From NCBI GenBank assembly GCA_029962745.1, contig CM057162.1:23622104-23686103 (forward strand): a stretch of 64,000 nucleotides of DNA, written 5' to 3'. Positions within the stretch are counted from its first letter, which is position 1. The number at the start of each line of letters is the position of its first letter. The notes under the pieces were generated by a model, which saw only the letters and a program-made list of their open reading frames with translations, had not been told where the DNA came from and did no database searches. Source of the DNA: Echinometra lucunter (taxonomy: Eukaryota; Echinodermata; Echinoidea; Camarodonta; Echinometridae). Made by a program: the position numbers and the translations under genes. This document shows positions 50,701 through 62,700 of this stretch, piece by piece.

Positions 50701-53700
50701 CCTAGAACAAACAGATGGCAACGACGTATACATGGAAAGGTATATCACTTAGGCACAAGAGATTTAATATCACTTCCGTTAGAACGCATTCGGGATACTC
50801 TATTGTTCTGCTAATCCCTGTGACAAACGCGTTCGAACGTTCCCACACTCTCCCGAACGCACGGATTACTCTAAACAAAGGAGTCAATAGAGAGGCGCTT
50901 AAGTACTGCGTTCGGAACGCGCTCGAACAGGATGCGTTCGAACGTTCGACCTATCTTTTTGAGTTGCAAGCACAATTAGAATAGTGGCCCAGAAATCGGA
51001 ACACTGCCGCGTTTGCCCGCTCGAGTGCCTGGAACAATCGCCGGGGAAATCGTGGTTCCGGCCAAGAACAGACCGGTAGTTTTATCCCCCAACTCCGCTG
51101 ACGGGCCACATGTCGATTTCACACGATGCATGTCAGTAGCGATAGTGTGACGCTATCTTCTAAAAGACAATTTTTTTTTCTTACTTTGCCCGTTAATGTT
51201 TTTATCATCGTTATGATTATGATATTTTGATGTTACCAGTATTCAGTGTTACTTAAAGTTGTATCATGGGGTGACCTGATTTCGCGCACATTTTAATTTT
51301 CTAACATGTCTAAAGAACTCAATTTTCAATCCATAATTTCCCAAGTTTTTACCAAAGATTTTGATCAATTGACACACCAAAGAGAAAGCAAAGTTTAAGA
51401 CTATAAATGAGCGCAAGAAGAAGACCCATTTACAAATAGTTCCCGGGATATCGCGATAGCAAAATTCAATGTCGCATTGCATGTGAGCTGGAACTGGCAA
51501 AGTTAAAAAAAAAATAAACAGCGAGTCCTTATTTCGCGCACGGCAGTTTAGAAATGATTAATACAAGACAGAGATCCATAAAAGGTAAGACAATTGCATC
51601 AATAGCAAGGCAAAATTAGTGGAATTATATGTGATCCTATTTTACTTAATTATTTTGATGAAATTGCCACATGAAATGGGGGATTTTAGACCCTTGTCGG
51701 TAGATATTTTTTTCGGAACGGACGTAAAATGCGGCAAAATAGTTTTGACGGGAAAATTTCCCGGGGAAAATTTAATATAAAACTATCACGTACGTATTCA
51801 CATTCCCCTTTGCTAGTAAATTATCTATTTAATGCTGGTATCTAGCTTCAAAACGAGGGTATACTAGTGCCACCCCTCTCTCCACACCAATGCCGCCTCC
51901 CAGGGCCGCCTCTCAAGCAGTGCAGGTAGATAGATCTGATGCCAAAATATTTTGAATTGAAGAAATCCTAATTTAGGCAGAATCAGCTCTTGTCTGATTA
52001 CTTCTCCATACAATTTACATTTGAATGACCTACCTTCGATATGGAATTGCACGATAGTCCTGTGATGCCTACTAGAATAAATCAAATTCATGTCGTGGAG
52101 CTATAATTTATAGTTAAAAATAGCTTCATGGTTAAACGCAGCCTCGCTCGATCTGACTAATATTAAATAATGTTTGCTGACCCGAAATAACAAAAAATCC
52201 CTGTCCCCGACGAACAATTAGAAGTGTTCCCCTTTTTGAACGCGTTTAGTCTTTAATTCTTTTCATGCATTTCAAAACAATTTCATTAAACTGGAAACCC
52301 TAGCCCCTACGTTGAGAGGTGCGACAAAAATAGTTTTGACGGGAAAATTTCCCGGGGAAAATTGAATATAAAACTATCACGTACGTATTCACATTCCCCT
52401 TTGCTAGTAAATTATCTATTTAATGCTGGTATCTAGCTTCAAAACGAGGGTATACTAGTGCCGCCCCTCTCTCCACACCAATGCCGCCTCCCAGGGCCGC
52501 CTCTCAAGCAGTGTAGGTAGATCTGATGCCAAAATATTTCGAATTGAAGAAATCCTAAATGCGTTCATTCACCATAATATGGGAAAGCCCCTTATTTTAC
52601 ATAGGCGATATCCATGAAACTATTTGTCATAGAATCCAGATATGCAGTGTAGCTTACACAATAGATGAGGATTAGGCCAATGGTGCATAATTCCAGTCGC
52701 TTTATTGTCGCCGTGGGTTTAGAATGGTGCAGTGAGCAGGGACTGATGTAATCAAGGAGGTATGAAGATGCTGCTTAGAACACTCGGAAAAATTGCAAGG
52801 TCTGAAAAGTACGACTAGTTTAACCAGTTGAAAGTCTGCTGTTTGTCTGTCATCGCATTATTGTTCTCACGGCAGCGCGCGGTGCCTTTTTATCTTAACG
52901 CTTTTTATCGAAAATATCAACAAACTTGTGGCAAGCTTGCTCCCCTTGTCACCTTCCGAACACGTGCAATGCCTCTTTACCTTCATAAATAAAAGGAGGG
53001 GTGGAAATTTCGTCCCTCATTTTTTGTTACTTCTCATATTTTTTTTTATATATTATTCCAACTTATCTTCGTGAAAATAAGGTGTGGAATTTTCTTCCCT
53101 CATTTTCTCTTATTAGTCATATACACTTTCCATGAATTCATGTCATCCCCCCTTGAATCTATACTACTCGCTTACACTCGTAATTATTTAATTCCTTTAC
53201 CATTTTTATGCTTCCAACCAAAACCGGTAGGTGCCGGAGGCATTATTCTTCTGTCTTGTTTTCATGTTTGTTACATATTTCGTTCTCCAATCTTTACAAG
53301 ATTACTGACTGTTCATCGGACTAGAGATATTTGTATTGAAGTTTGAAGAAAATAATATTTAAGAACCAACTAAAACGTCAATGGAAGTCAATCAAAAGTC
53401 TTTCCTCGCAAATACTAATCGCCAATTACAAAATGTCATTGTGCTGTTAGTATTTAATACTGGCAGCATGTGTATTTGTGTTATATAATGCGATTTAATT
53501 CAGATACTGGAGATAGACTTTTATGTAAGACTCAGCCTTTCTGTCTTCTCCGAATACTTTCATGATTGTACCTTTAAATGTCTACTCCTTATTGTCACCT
53601 TGTTTATTCTCTCTTAGATTGTCATTTATGTACATGTACATTTACATGAACAATGTTCAGCGCGCAACACGAGACTAGTGTCAAAGTAAGTGCAGCGCAG

Positions 53701-56700
53701 GTCTTTAGCTCCATAGTATGTGTAATATACTACTTGATAAAAACACGGAGCTTCAAACTCCTTGATAAAAAGAAATGACCATGAAAAGATTGCATTGTGA
53801 CCGTGCACGAACTTTGACCTCTACGTGCCCCCGGCCCCCGATCAACGAACTAAACATTTCTTTCAAAGTTCTAGTTCTGTGCCCCCGATATTGAACAATG
53901 ACCCCAATGACCGCCAGCTTCCCAACAGACGTCTTACAGACCTAACGGTCAGTCGAACTGGTTACGTAATGTCCGCAATGTTAAGAATAGTAGGCTTACG
54001 GGTGATGAAAAGAACCTTGGCCATGATCCACCTATTGTGGCTATCACATACAGAAACAGTACGATATTATTATGATGGTCCCTAGTCGGGGTAGGTTAAA
54101 CTTAAATCCTTATAATTATCATGTGGTTATATTCAATTACTACAGCTTTCCCAACAATACTTGAACTTTTTTTTTTCTTGCGCTCATACATCAATTACTC
54201 TTGACAAACCCCGTGCTTCGTGGGTGACAGCGAGTTCTGCGCATATTTGCCAAAAGATATGGCGAAAGTTTTACAAATTAATTAAAATGACAATCATCAT
54301 GATGTAAAGTAAAATTGATTTGATTCTATTTTACGAGTTTATATTAAGAAAACTACGTTACGATGAGAAGGAAAAGAAAGTGAGGAACTCAGGCGTATCT
54401 ACACATTCTTGAGAGTTTGATACATCAATGCTACGAAAGATCAGAAAAATACATCAACATAACAGAAATGAGATTTATTTTTGTTACACATTAGTGGAAA
54501 AAAATCTAAGAATACGAGGAAAAGAAATGTGTCATTTCATTCCACATGCAGCAAAAATGATATGAAAACTATGAGAAGCAAACGACAGAACAAAAGTTCA
54601 ATCGCCTCTAGAATAATGTCAAATATGAAATACTTGCTCATCGAATCGGTCTAACATTTCTAATTGATTTGATTTGGAATAGGTCTTTATTTATTAGTAC
54701 ATCCGATAACGGATTGGATCACAGATTTACGTGCATGTACATATACAAAAGTTGTCAAAAACGATGTGCATGTAAATGAATATGAAATATTTGGTACACA
54801 TAAAATATAAAAGAATTGAAATTTATTATTTTTGTTACACATTCGTGGAAAGAAATTACAAGTCTGCTGGGGAAAGAAGTGTGCCATTATAGTTCCACAT
54901 TGTGAAGTTGGAAGTTGGGCTCCGATCGTCGCGAGTGGCAATGTCCACCATAGAATGCAATGAGTGGGACTGATGCACAATTTGGTACATCTCGAAAGAC
55001 CATTTTTACCGATTTTACGTCCATATCAATGAAAAAATGTTGTATATCCACACTCAATATATATTTTCAAGCGGAATAATTACCCTAATTTTTCTAGGAA
55101 GAATACATTAGCAAACCATTCTTCGTAAATTTGTTTGGTATTCCATCGCCAACAGCAAACCGTCTTGTTGACAACGATACATAGCCCTTGTCAAGGGGTG
55201 CAAATGATTATTTGGATTGTGCTGTCTGCTCGAAAATAAAAACAATCACTTGTTTCTAAAATAATTCCAACGATATTTATTGAAATTATTATGTCTGATG
55301 ATACAAGAATAATTAGTTCACCATGATCATGATTACGAATGATCTCAGTGATGATATTTCATAAATCAAAACAATTAGAGCCTTTAACGTAAGCCAGGTA
55401 TATTACGAGATTTTTTTTTTCATGAATGGAAGTTGTGCATGCGGCCGCATTGTGCAGTGACTGGCGCTGGCGCAGTGCATTTAGGATTTAGGAAGTTAGT
55501 CGGATGATCATGACGGTCACGAAGTACAAGATCGTACGTATTTGATTTCTATTTTGGAATAGAATTAACTCAGTTTCTCAATATAAAAGTTCATAATTGA
55601 AGTAATGTTGCATGGCGCCGACATTTTTGTAATCTACCATGAAAATTTGACGGGGGCGATTTTTTGAATTCATATTTTGAAAATCGCCCTCGTTGACTCT
55701 CTGACGGAGGCTTTTTTTTAAGTCACGGGGGCGAATCGCCCGCCGCCCCCGTGTATTTGAGCGCTGGCCTAAAATTTGTGGGATTTTGCATTTGTGGCGT
55801 CATATAATTGCATATCGCCGATCAAAAACTAGAGAGTTTTGGGGAATAATAATGTGATCTAATTTCGCGCATATCTTTATTTCGCGCACAGTGTCATATC
55901 TAAAAAACGAGAAAAGATTTTGAAAATCTGATAGCACCAACGGATAGAGGAACCTATATTTATGTTAGCATGAACTTTTCTTTGAAATTGGGCTAGTAAT
56001 CATGAAATTATTAATAAAAAATCGGCAAATTTTCAACATTTAGCGTCCGATCCAAAAGAAATTAATAATGGTATTATGTCCAAAATGACCATATTTTGAT
56101 GACAGGGTATATCTCAAAAACTAGAAACGATTTCAACAAATCAACAGCAACAATGGATAGAGGAACCTAAAATTAACTTCAAACGATATTCTCTTTTAAA
56201 TTGAGGTTGGAATTGTGAAAATATCCAAAAAAGATCGGCAGATTTTGCTGATTTTGCGTCGGACTTCGTTCAAAAAACACTGCACCAACCGACCCGTGTC
56301 TATAACAACATTTCGAGAGAAGATGTCATCAAACTCGTCAGTGGAACATGATACCTAATGATGTATGGCATTTTGCCATGGTAGTGATGCAATTATCAAT
56401 TTTGATGGATCTCTGTTTTGAATAGAGATTATTTGCAAACAAACGTCCGCGAAGTTTGGACCCGTCGTTTTTTTAAATACTTTTTTTTCATAATGCGTGG
56501 CAAATACGATAACTATTGGCATCCCAAATCTTCTTCAATAATGTCACCTCTTGCACTGTTTCACTATCTTCAGTATGATTCGAGAAATTATGGATTTAAG
56601 AATGTGTTCCTTAAAAACATAAAAGCGCGCTAAGTTTGGTCACCCTTTTTATAAACTCCGGGAGTTTCGTGTAATGTCCGCCCAACTTGTCTAATAAACG

Positions 56701-59700
56701 ATCCAAGGGTCGAGTTAATCTGAGCGTTCGCACGCATTCACTCATTATCGATCCGACCGTTCGCTCTGTCGTTCGGCGACACCCCCCTTTTGTTCGATAA
56801 GACAATTAAAATCATCGCTCTTCCTGCCTCGCTTCTGCGGTTGCGTTCTGAAGGCGTTCGAACGGGTCTTTTGTCTACTTTTCTTAATCCGCGTTCTGAA
56901 CGCATTTGCGCGGTAGCGGCATTAAATCTCTTGTGCCTTAGCATGTCCCTTTTATGTATTCTTATATCTCATGTACTCCTAAAGTTCAAGAAATTTTTGT
57001 CATAAGTGGACTACATGCTCTCCCTTTGTCTTCCTTTTCTCATAGGTAATGGAAGGTACGTTGTGGAGAGGGTGTCTGACTACGTATCTCGGCTCCATGT
57101 GGTAAGGGTGCAACAGGTTGATGAGGGTGTCTATGTCTGCACCGTGGGTATGCTCCGAGCTTCATTCACACTCACCATAGAGGGTTAGTTAATGGTTAAA
57201 TGGTTAAAGGGTTGGATATTTTACATGACTGCTAAGAAAGCATGTGTATGCTTAGGCGTATTATCTTTATGTCGTTGTGCGAAAAAACGCGTCCAGAACA
57301 CAAAATGAAAAATGATTGAAAATCAAATATTTCAAACAATGATTGATAATTTCACGGGTAGCATGTAGACCTTGTAAATTAATATACGATCTTCTTGTGG
57401 CATGAGCTTTGCTCAAATTCCATTCAAGTATGTCAAAATAGACATTTTAGTATTTGCAGTTTTGTATTTTGCGTTACGGACGCGTTCTTCCGCACAACGA
57501 CATAAGATAAAATGCCTTGGTAAGCAACCAGGGGACCGACGGCTTTAATTCCCTCCGAAGGACTAGGTAATGAGGATTAATACCTTACCAAAGGGCATTA
57601 GTGCATCACTGACAGGTTTCGAACCCAGGTACTCCCAGTTACAAGATCACTGCTTTACCACTGAGCCACAGTCATACGATTGTTATGCAAGAAAGATAGA
57701 AATAAATAGATAACCTGTTAACTTGGCTGCAAAACGTCAAGTAATATTTTTGACATTGGCACTTGAAGGGAAATGTAAAGCCATGTGGCACAAAAGGTTG
57801 TAAGCTGCTTGAAATAATCAGAATTGTTTAAGAAGAAAGTGATTTCCAGTGTTAATTAGTGTACATTTTTTCAGTTATCTGATATTTTTTTGTTCTTAGC
57901 TCCTGAATGTCCTCTAGCATGTTTGAATGGAGGTTCCTGTGTAGGAGGAGTCTGCCAATGTCATGCAGGTTATACCGGAAGACAATGTCAAAATAGAGGT
58001 AAGTCACTCCCCACTTATACCAGTAGAAACACCTCTACTGCCATTACTTCAACTTTTTCATACTGGGGCCTAAATTTTGGGTAGTCTAAAAGCACCTCAT
58101 ATTTAGGATGCCTCATTGCATTTATACTGCCATTTACACCACTGAGCTGCAGTTTTATGCATACTGGTGCATCTATTATGATGTCTTAATGAATACATGC
58201 ACCTGCACATTTAACAAAAATTACGTCACAACCTATAACAAAGGAATACGATTACATCACCAAATTGAAACCGGCCTCAATCTCCCCACCTGTTTGTATG
58301 AAAATGGTATCAGCAAAGCTATTTTATCAGACATTCACTTTCACATCTCGTTTTAACTTGTAAGATAATTGTTCTAGATTGCAGACTCAAATTATGACAA
58401 ATTGATACCGATCTAAGACGGATTAAACGAACCAGAAAATGGCATTAAAGTACTCTTTTCAAATCAGTACATTAAACTGTTTTGATTCCAGGCATTATTT
58501 CAACACAATTGTAAAATAATGGATATGTATTAGATTTCTTGCTTGCTTTGTATCTTTCAATTAAACTCTGTTTAAAGAATTAACCTTTGAACATGTATAT
58601 ACCATTTTCTCCAGGACCACCCTTCCAGGTGCGGATTCACCCTCCTGATACCAACCAGTACCTGATAGGTCAGGATGTAACCTTCCTCTGTGAAGTTCCC
58701 CAGGGTAGTCCCTTTGGTAGGCCTCAGTGGAGAGGACCTGATGGTACATCCATTGTAGCCATCACTCAAGGTATGTACATGTCATTTTATATTCATACCC
58801 CTGCCAAACAAAGTTTGAAGGGGTATGTAGGAATCAGCGTATGGTCAGGCGGTCGGTCGGTCCGTTGCAAATCTTGTGGTTCAAACTACTTCCCAGTTTT
58901 TGAGCAGTGCTCATGAAATTTGCCGTAGACATTGGTCTTGGAATGAAAATGTGGAAGACATACTTTTGAATGTATCGGAAACTGCATGGTAACAAATCAG
59001 GGAATATTGTGGATCAAACTACTCCCTCATTTTTTTTAGCAATGCTCAGGAAATTTAGCACACACAGGGTGTCAGGGGGTGTTAGTCACCTTCAGTTATA
59101 TTTGTAGATCTTTGTTTACAGTCTTCCAACAAAAGATGTTGAGGCCAATTCATTTCTGTGGTCTTTACGTGATCTGATCTTGGAAGAAATTGCATGATTA
59201 TGTACTTGCTAGATCAGAATATAATCTTGCGTGAGGTCTCCCATTGTAGACTGCAGAGGAGAAGAAACCCATTGTAGCCATCACCCAACATATGTCATTT
59301 GATCTGTGTAAGATAACATTCTTCACCAAGAGTTGTTACACCGCCATGGCAGTAGTTCTTTTTTGGAAAGTTCATTTTTCGTGGAGAAATGGTGGGAAAA
59401 TATTTCCCATATCATGAGATATGCCATGGATCAGTAAATGTGTGTACAATGAACCATAACAATAGAATGAATGAAATCTTACAGTACTAGAGATATGAAA
59501 ATTGTCTTTGGTTATAAGATACTTCACCAAGTTTAACATTAATGTTTTTTTTTTGTTGCAAAATCAATGCTGCTCCCCTGATCTGTATGAAGTACAATCA
59601 ATTTAACCTTTTTTCATGGACATGATAAGTCTCAATATTTATTTTGATAATGCAATCTCTCGGTGAGATTGATGCATAAGGAAAGTGATAATGATGATGA

Positions 59701-62700
59701 ATATTAATGATTTATTTCACTGACTGCTAAGAAAGCAAGTGCCTATTTTTAGGTAAGCAACAAGAGGAGCCGCCTTTAAGTCCTCCCCAAAGAACTTGAT
59801 ATTGAAAATTAATGCCTCAACAAAGGGCACAGTATGTCAGTTTGGTTTCAAATCTAAGCCTTGTTTTTATAAAACTTGTTATCAATAACAAATTGCAGTA
59901 ATTGTTGTAAGCTATTGAAATCATTGCATCTGATTGGCTGAGAGCAAATTTGTCATAGAAATATGGCAGTTATTACTGATAACAAGTTTTATGAAACGGG
60001 ACACATGGAAACTCCCTGTGCTCATTAAGCCTCCCCTTTCTCCATAGGAGCTAACAGGCACCTGAGCTCCCAGGAGGTTGGACCCTACCTGACTCGCCTT
60101 GTCATCAGGAGTCTTCGTGTGGAGGATGCTGGCACCTATACATGCTACGTTGGACCCCATTCTTCAACTTTCACCATCACACTGGAGAGTGAGTTATGGG
60201 TTTTTTTTATGCTATTGCATAACTCAAAATAATTTTGATGCAGAGTCATAGAATTGTTCCAGATATAAGGGCAGAAAAGTCGAAAATTCTGCTATCACCA
60301 AGTTCATCCATGTCTATATAGTGCCTATTTCTTTGATTTTATTTTTTGGAGGGGGAACAAACACCAAAGTCTCTAATAATTAGCAGCATTGAAATGTTTA
60401 AAATTATTGTTTTTTCTTTCACATGCAAGTTTTATACAGAAAAACAAACAGTGACTAAAGAAAAGGTTGAGTGTTGACAATTTGGAGACCTAAAGATGAT
60501 TAACCCAACCATTAAAACGTCTTCCAAATTGGAATAAGAAAACTTGTGGAGGGTACAGTGTTTTTAACTTACATTGCGGAGTACCTCCAAGATTTCAATT
60601 ATTTTCTGAGAACTTCACAGTAGGTATAATATGTTTTGATCTTGTGCTGTAGAATCCAAGCTTGACTTTGTCAATTCATAATTTGAACTGGGCATTGTGG
60701 CATGCACCTGTAATCCAGCCAACAGTCATGACAGTGGAAGTTATACTGATTCTCTGGACCGAGGTTTGAGTCTGAGCCACGTCTTTTGGATGGTGACTTT
60801 AAAGGTCGGTCCCAGACGTAAATCAAATTTAGTTGATAAACGTCTGTAAAAACCCATTGTGACAACAATTTGATCCTTAAAGGTACCGGGGGTCGACCTT
60901 GTGCTGCTCCTTGCCTGAATGGAGGGACTTGTATGGATGGTAACTGTGTTTGTCCTCAAGAGTTTACTGGACCTTCATGTGAGAGACAAGGTATGGTATT
61001 CTGTGATTGTGGGTCTTTCATAAATCCCATTTCTTTGTATCCGTTTCTTTCTTTATTTCTCTAAATCCTCTCTCATTTTTTTTACACATCCATCATCGTT
61101 ATTGCCCTTAATTTCTTTTCTTGCACTTGAATATTTGTCTTTACTTTTGAGTAAAAGAGGAGATCTATCAGCTTTATGAAGGGGCTTTGCTTTGTGCACA
61201 GATGATGATGAATAATTAAGCTAATTATTAAGAGTGTTGAACACATATATTATGCTTCAAATAGTTTGCTTGGCTGCCCATTGTTAATTCATGTTATCTA
61301 AATTGAATTGCCTTTAGTGCTTAACCATTTTATTAACCAAACTTGCCAAACTTGCTGATCGGCACAAAAAATAAACACAGATTGTTTGAAAGGTTGCTCT
61401 GTTCATCTCAAAGTCTTTGTGCAATTACCCATTTCCAGGCTTGATTGGCTACATGGTAACACTTTACACACCCTGTATGGATGTCTTTTGCACTTTGCAT
61501 TTTAACCCATTGGCTACTGGAACTGGGTGGCCCCTGTATTAAGTCTATGGGAGTAGGAGATTTCGGTAGTCAACTGGTTAATAATCTTTAATTCTGGGAA
61601 ATCCCACATGAGAAATACTGTGGTACGGGCAGATCCTTTGCATGGCTCATAAAGAGTTAATTTTTTATAGAATAGTCCATGGAAACCTGACATATTATTT
61701 CTTATCCTTGTATGCCACCCCCCCCCCCCCAAAAAAAAAAAAGACACAAAAAAGACACAATAAAAACTGGAAAACCTGCAGTAAAACTTCAAGAAATAAC
61801 ATGAGTTCATTACTGAGGCGGCAGAAACATCAATTGTGATGTAGGTAATCAGCATTATTCCACCCACAGAAATATTGCCCTTGCGTATCATTTCATTAAA
61901 TTATTCTATTACAATTTTAGTGACACCGTATGCAATCCGTATCATCCCTCCTGCGGACACTTCACCTTCTGTTGGGCAGACGATCACTTTCGTGTGTGAG
62001 CTGAGACAAGATGGCCAGTACACCAGCCCCATCTGGAGGCTGCCCAGCGGTTTACCAGTCAGTCCACGAGGATACAGTAAGCTGGTCTTCTATAATCGTA
62101 TCAACATGGAAAATTAAATAGACATGAGGAAAATCAGTTGGACTTTAATCTTCTCTATTTTATAGTAAACTGAAGTCATTTAGTTTCTGTAAGTGAAGGT
62201 CTTTTCAAGAAGGTCACAGAGTAAGCAACAAGAAGTTTTTAATTCCTTAATTGACATTGGTTCAGATTAAAATGTCAGTGACCTTTTTTTGCAAAATGTA
62301 TAATTTGTTTGGGAAGAATGTTCAGTGCTATGTACAATACATAATTCTTGTTGAGGATTTGTCACCTGCAGCATGTAATGATTTAACAATGGATAACTAA
62401 TACATTCCCCAAAACTAGTATCATATTCCTACCCACTTGTAAATGTCTGTGAAAGAATCAACATTTTATGAGTGGTTTTTCTCTCCAGGTGTTAGTCAGG
62501 GAATGTACACCCAGAATAACTCTGTTGAATTTATTTTGTCAAGCAAGAATTATGTTAGCCATTTGTCCTAACTCCTTCTTCCTCTCTCTTTATCGTCATT
62601 TGATATTTTGATGCATATTCAAACATTTTGTATATCTTGTTTACCTTGTAGTTGGCAGTCAGCGCATGTACACCCAGAGCAACTCACCCTACTCCACCTC

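Larger units (their letters stand above)
50748..56941. mobile_element. 6.2-kb TIR-bounded insertion splitting Ig15
   Basis: Inverted ends of about 22 bases (cttaggcacaagagatttaat / mirrored ctaaggcacaagagatttaat), with subterminal gaacgcattcgg-type sequence rich in GAACG. It is more CpG-rich than flanking introns. No frame inside resembles a transposase or other mobile-element protein; the open frames are under 100 codons and featureless. No clear target duplication. Confidence 0.75.

Noticed and set aside
50748..56941. A host gene or transposase inside the large insertion
   Set aside because: Both strands checked by eye; frames are short and match no family I recognise.
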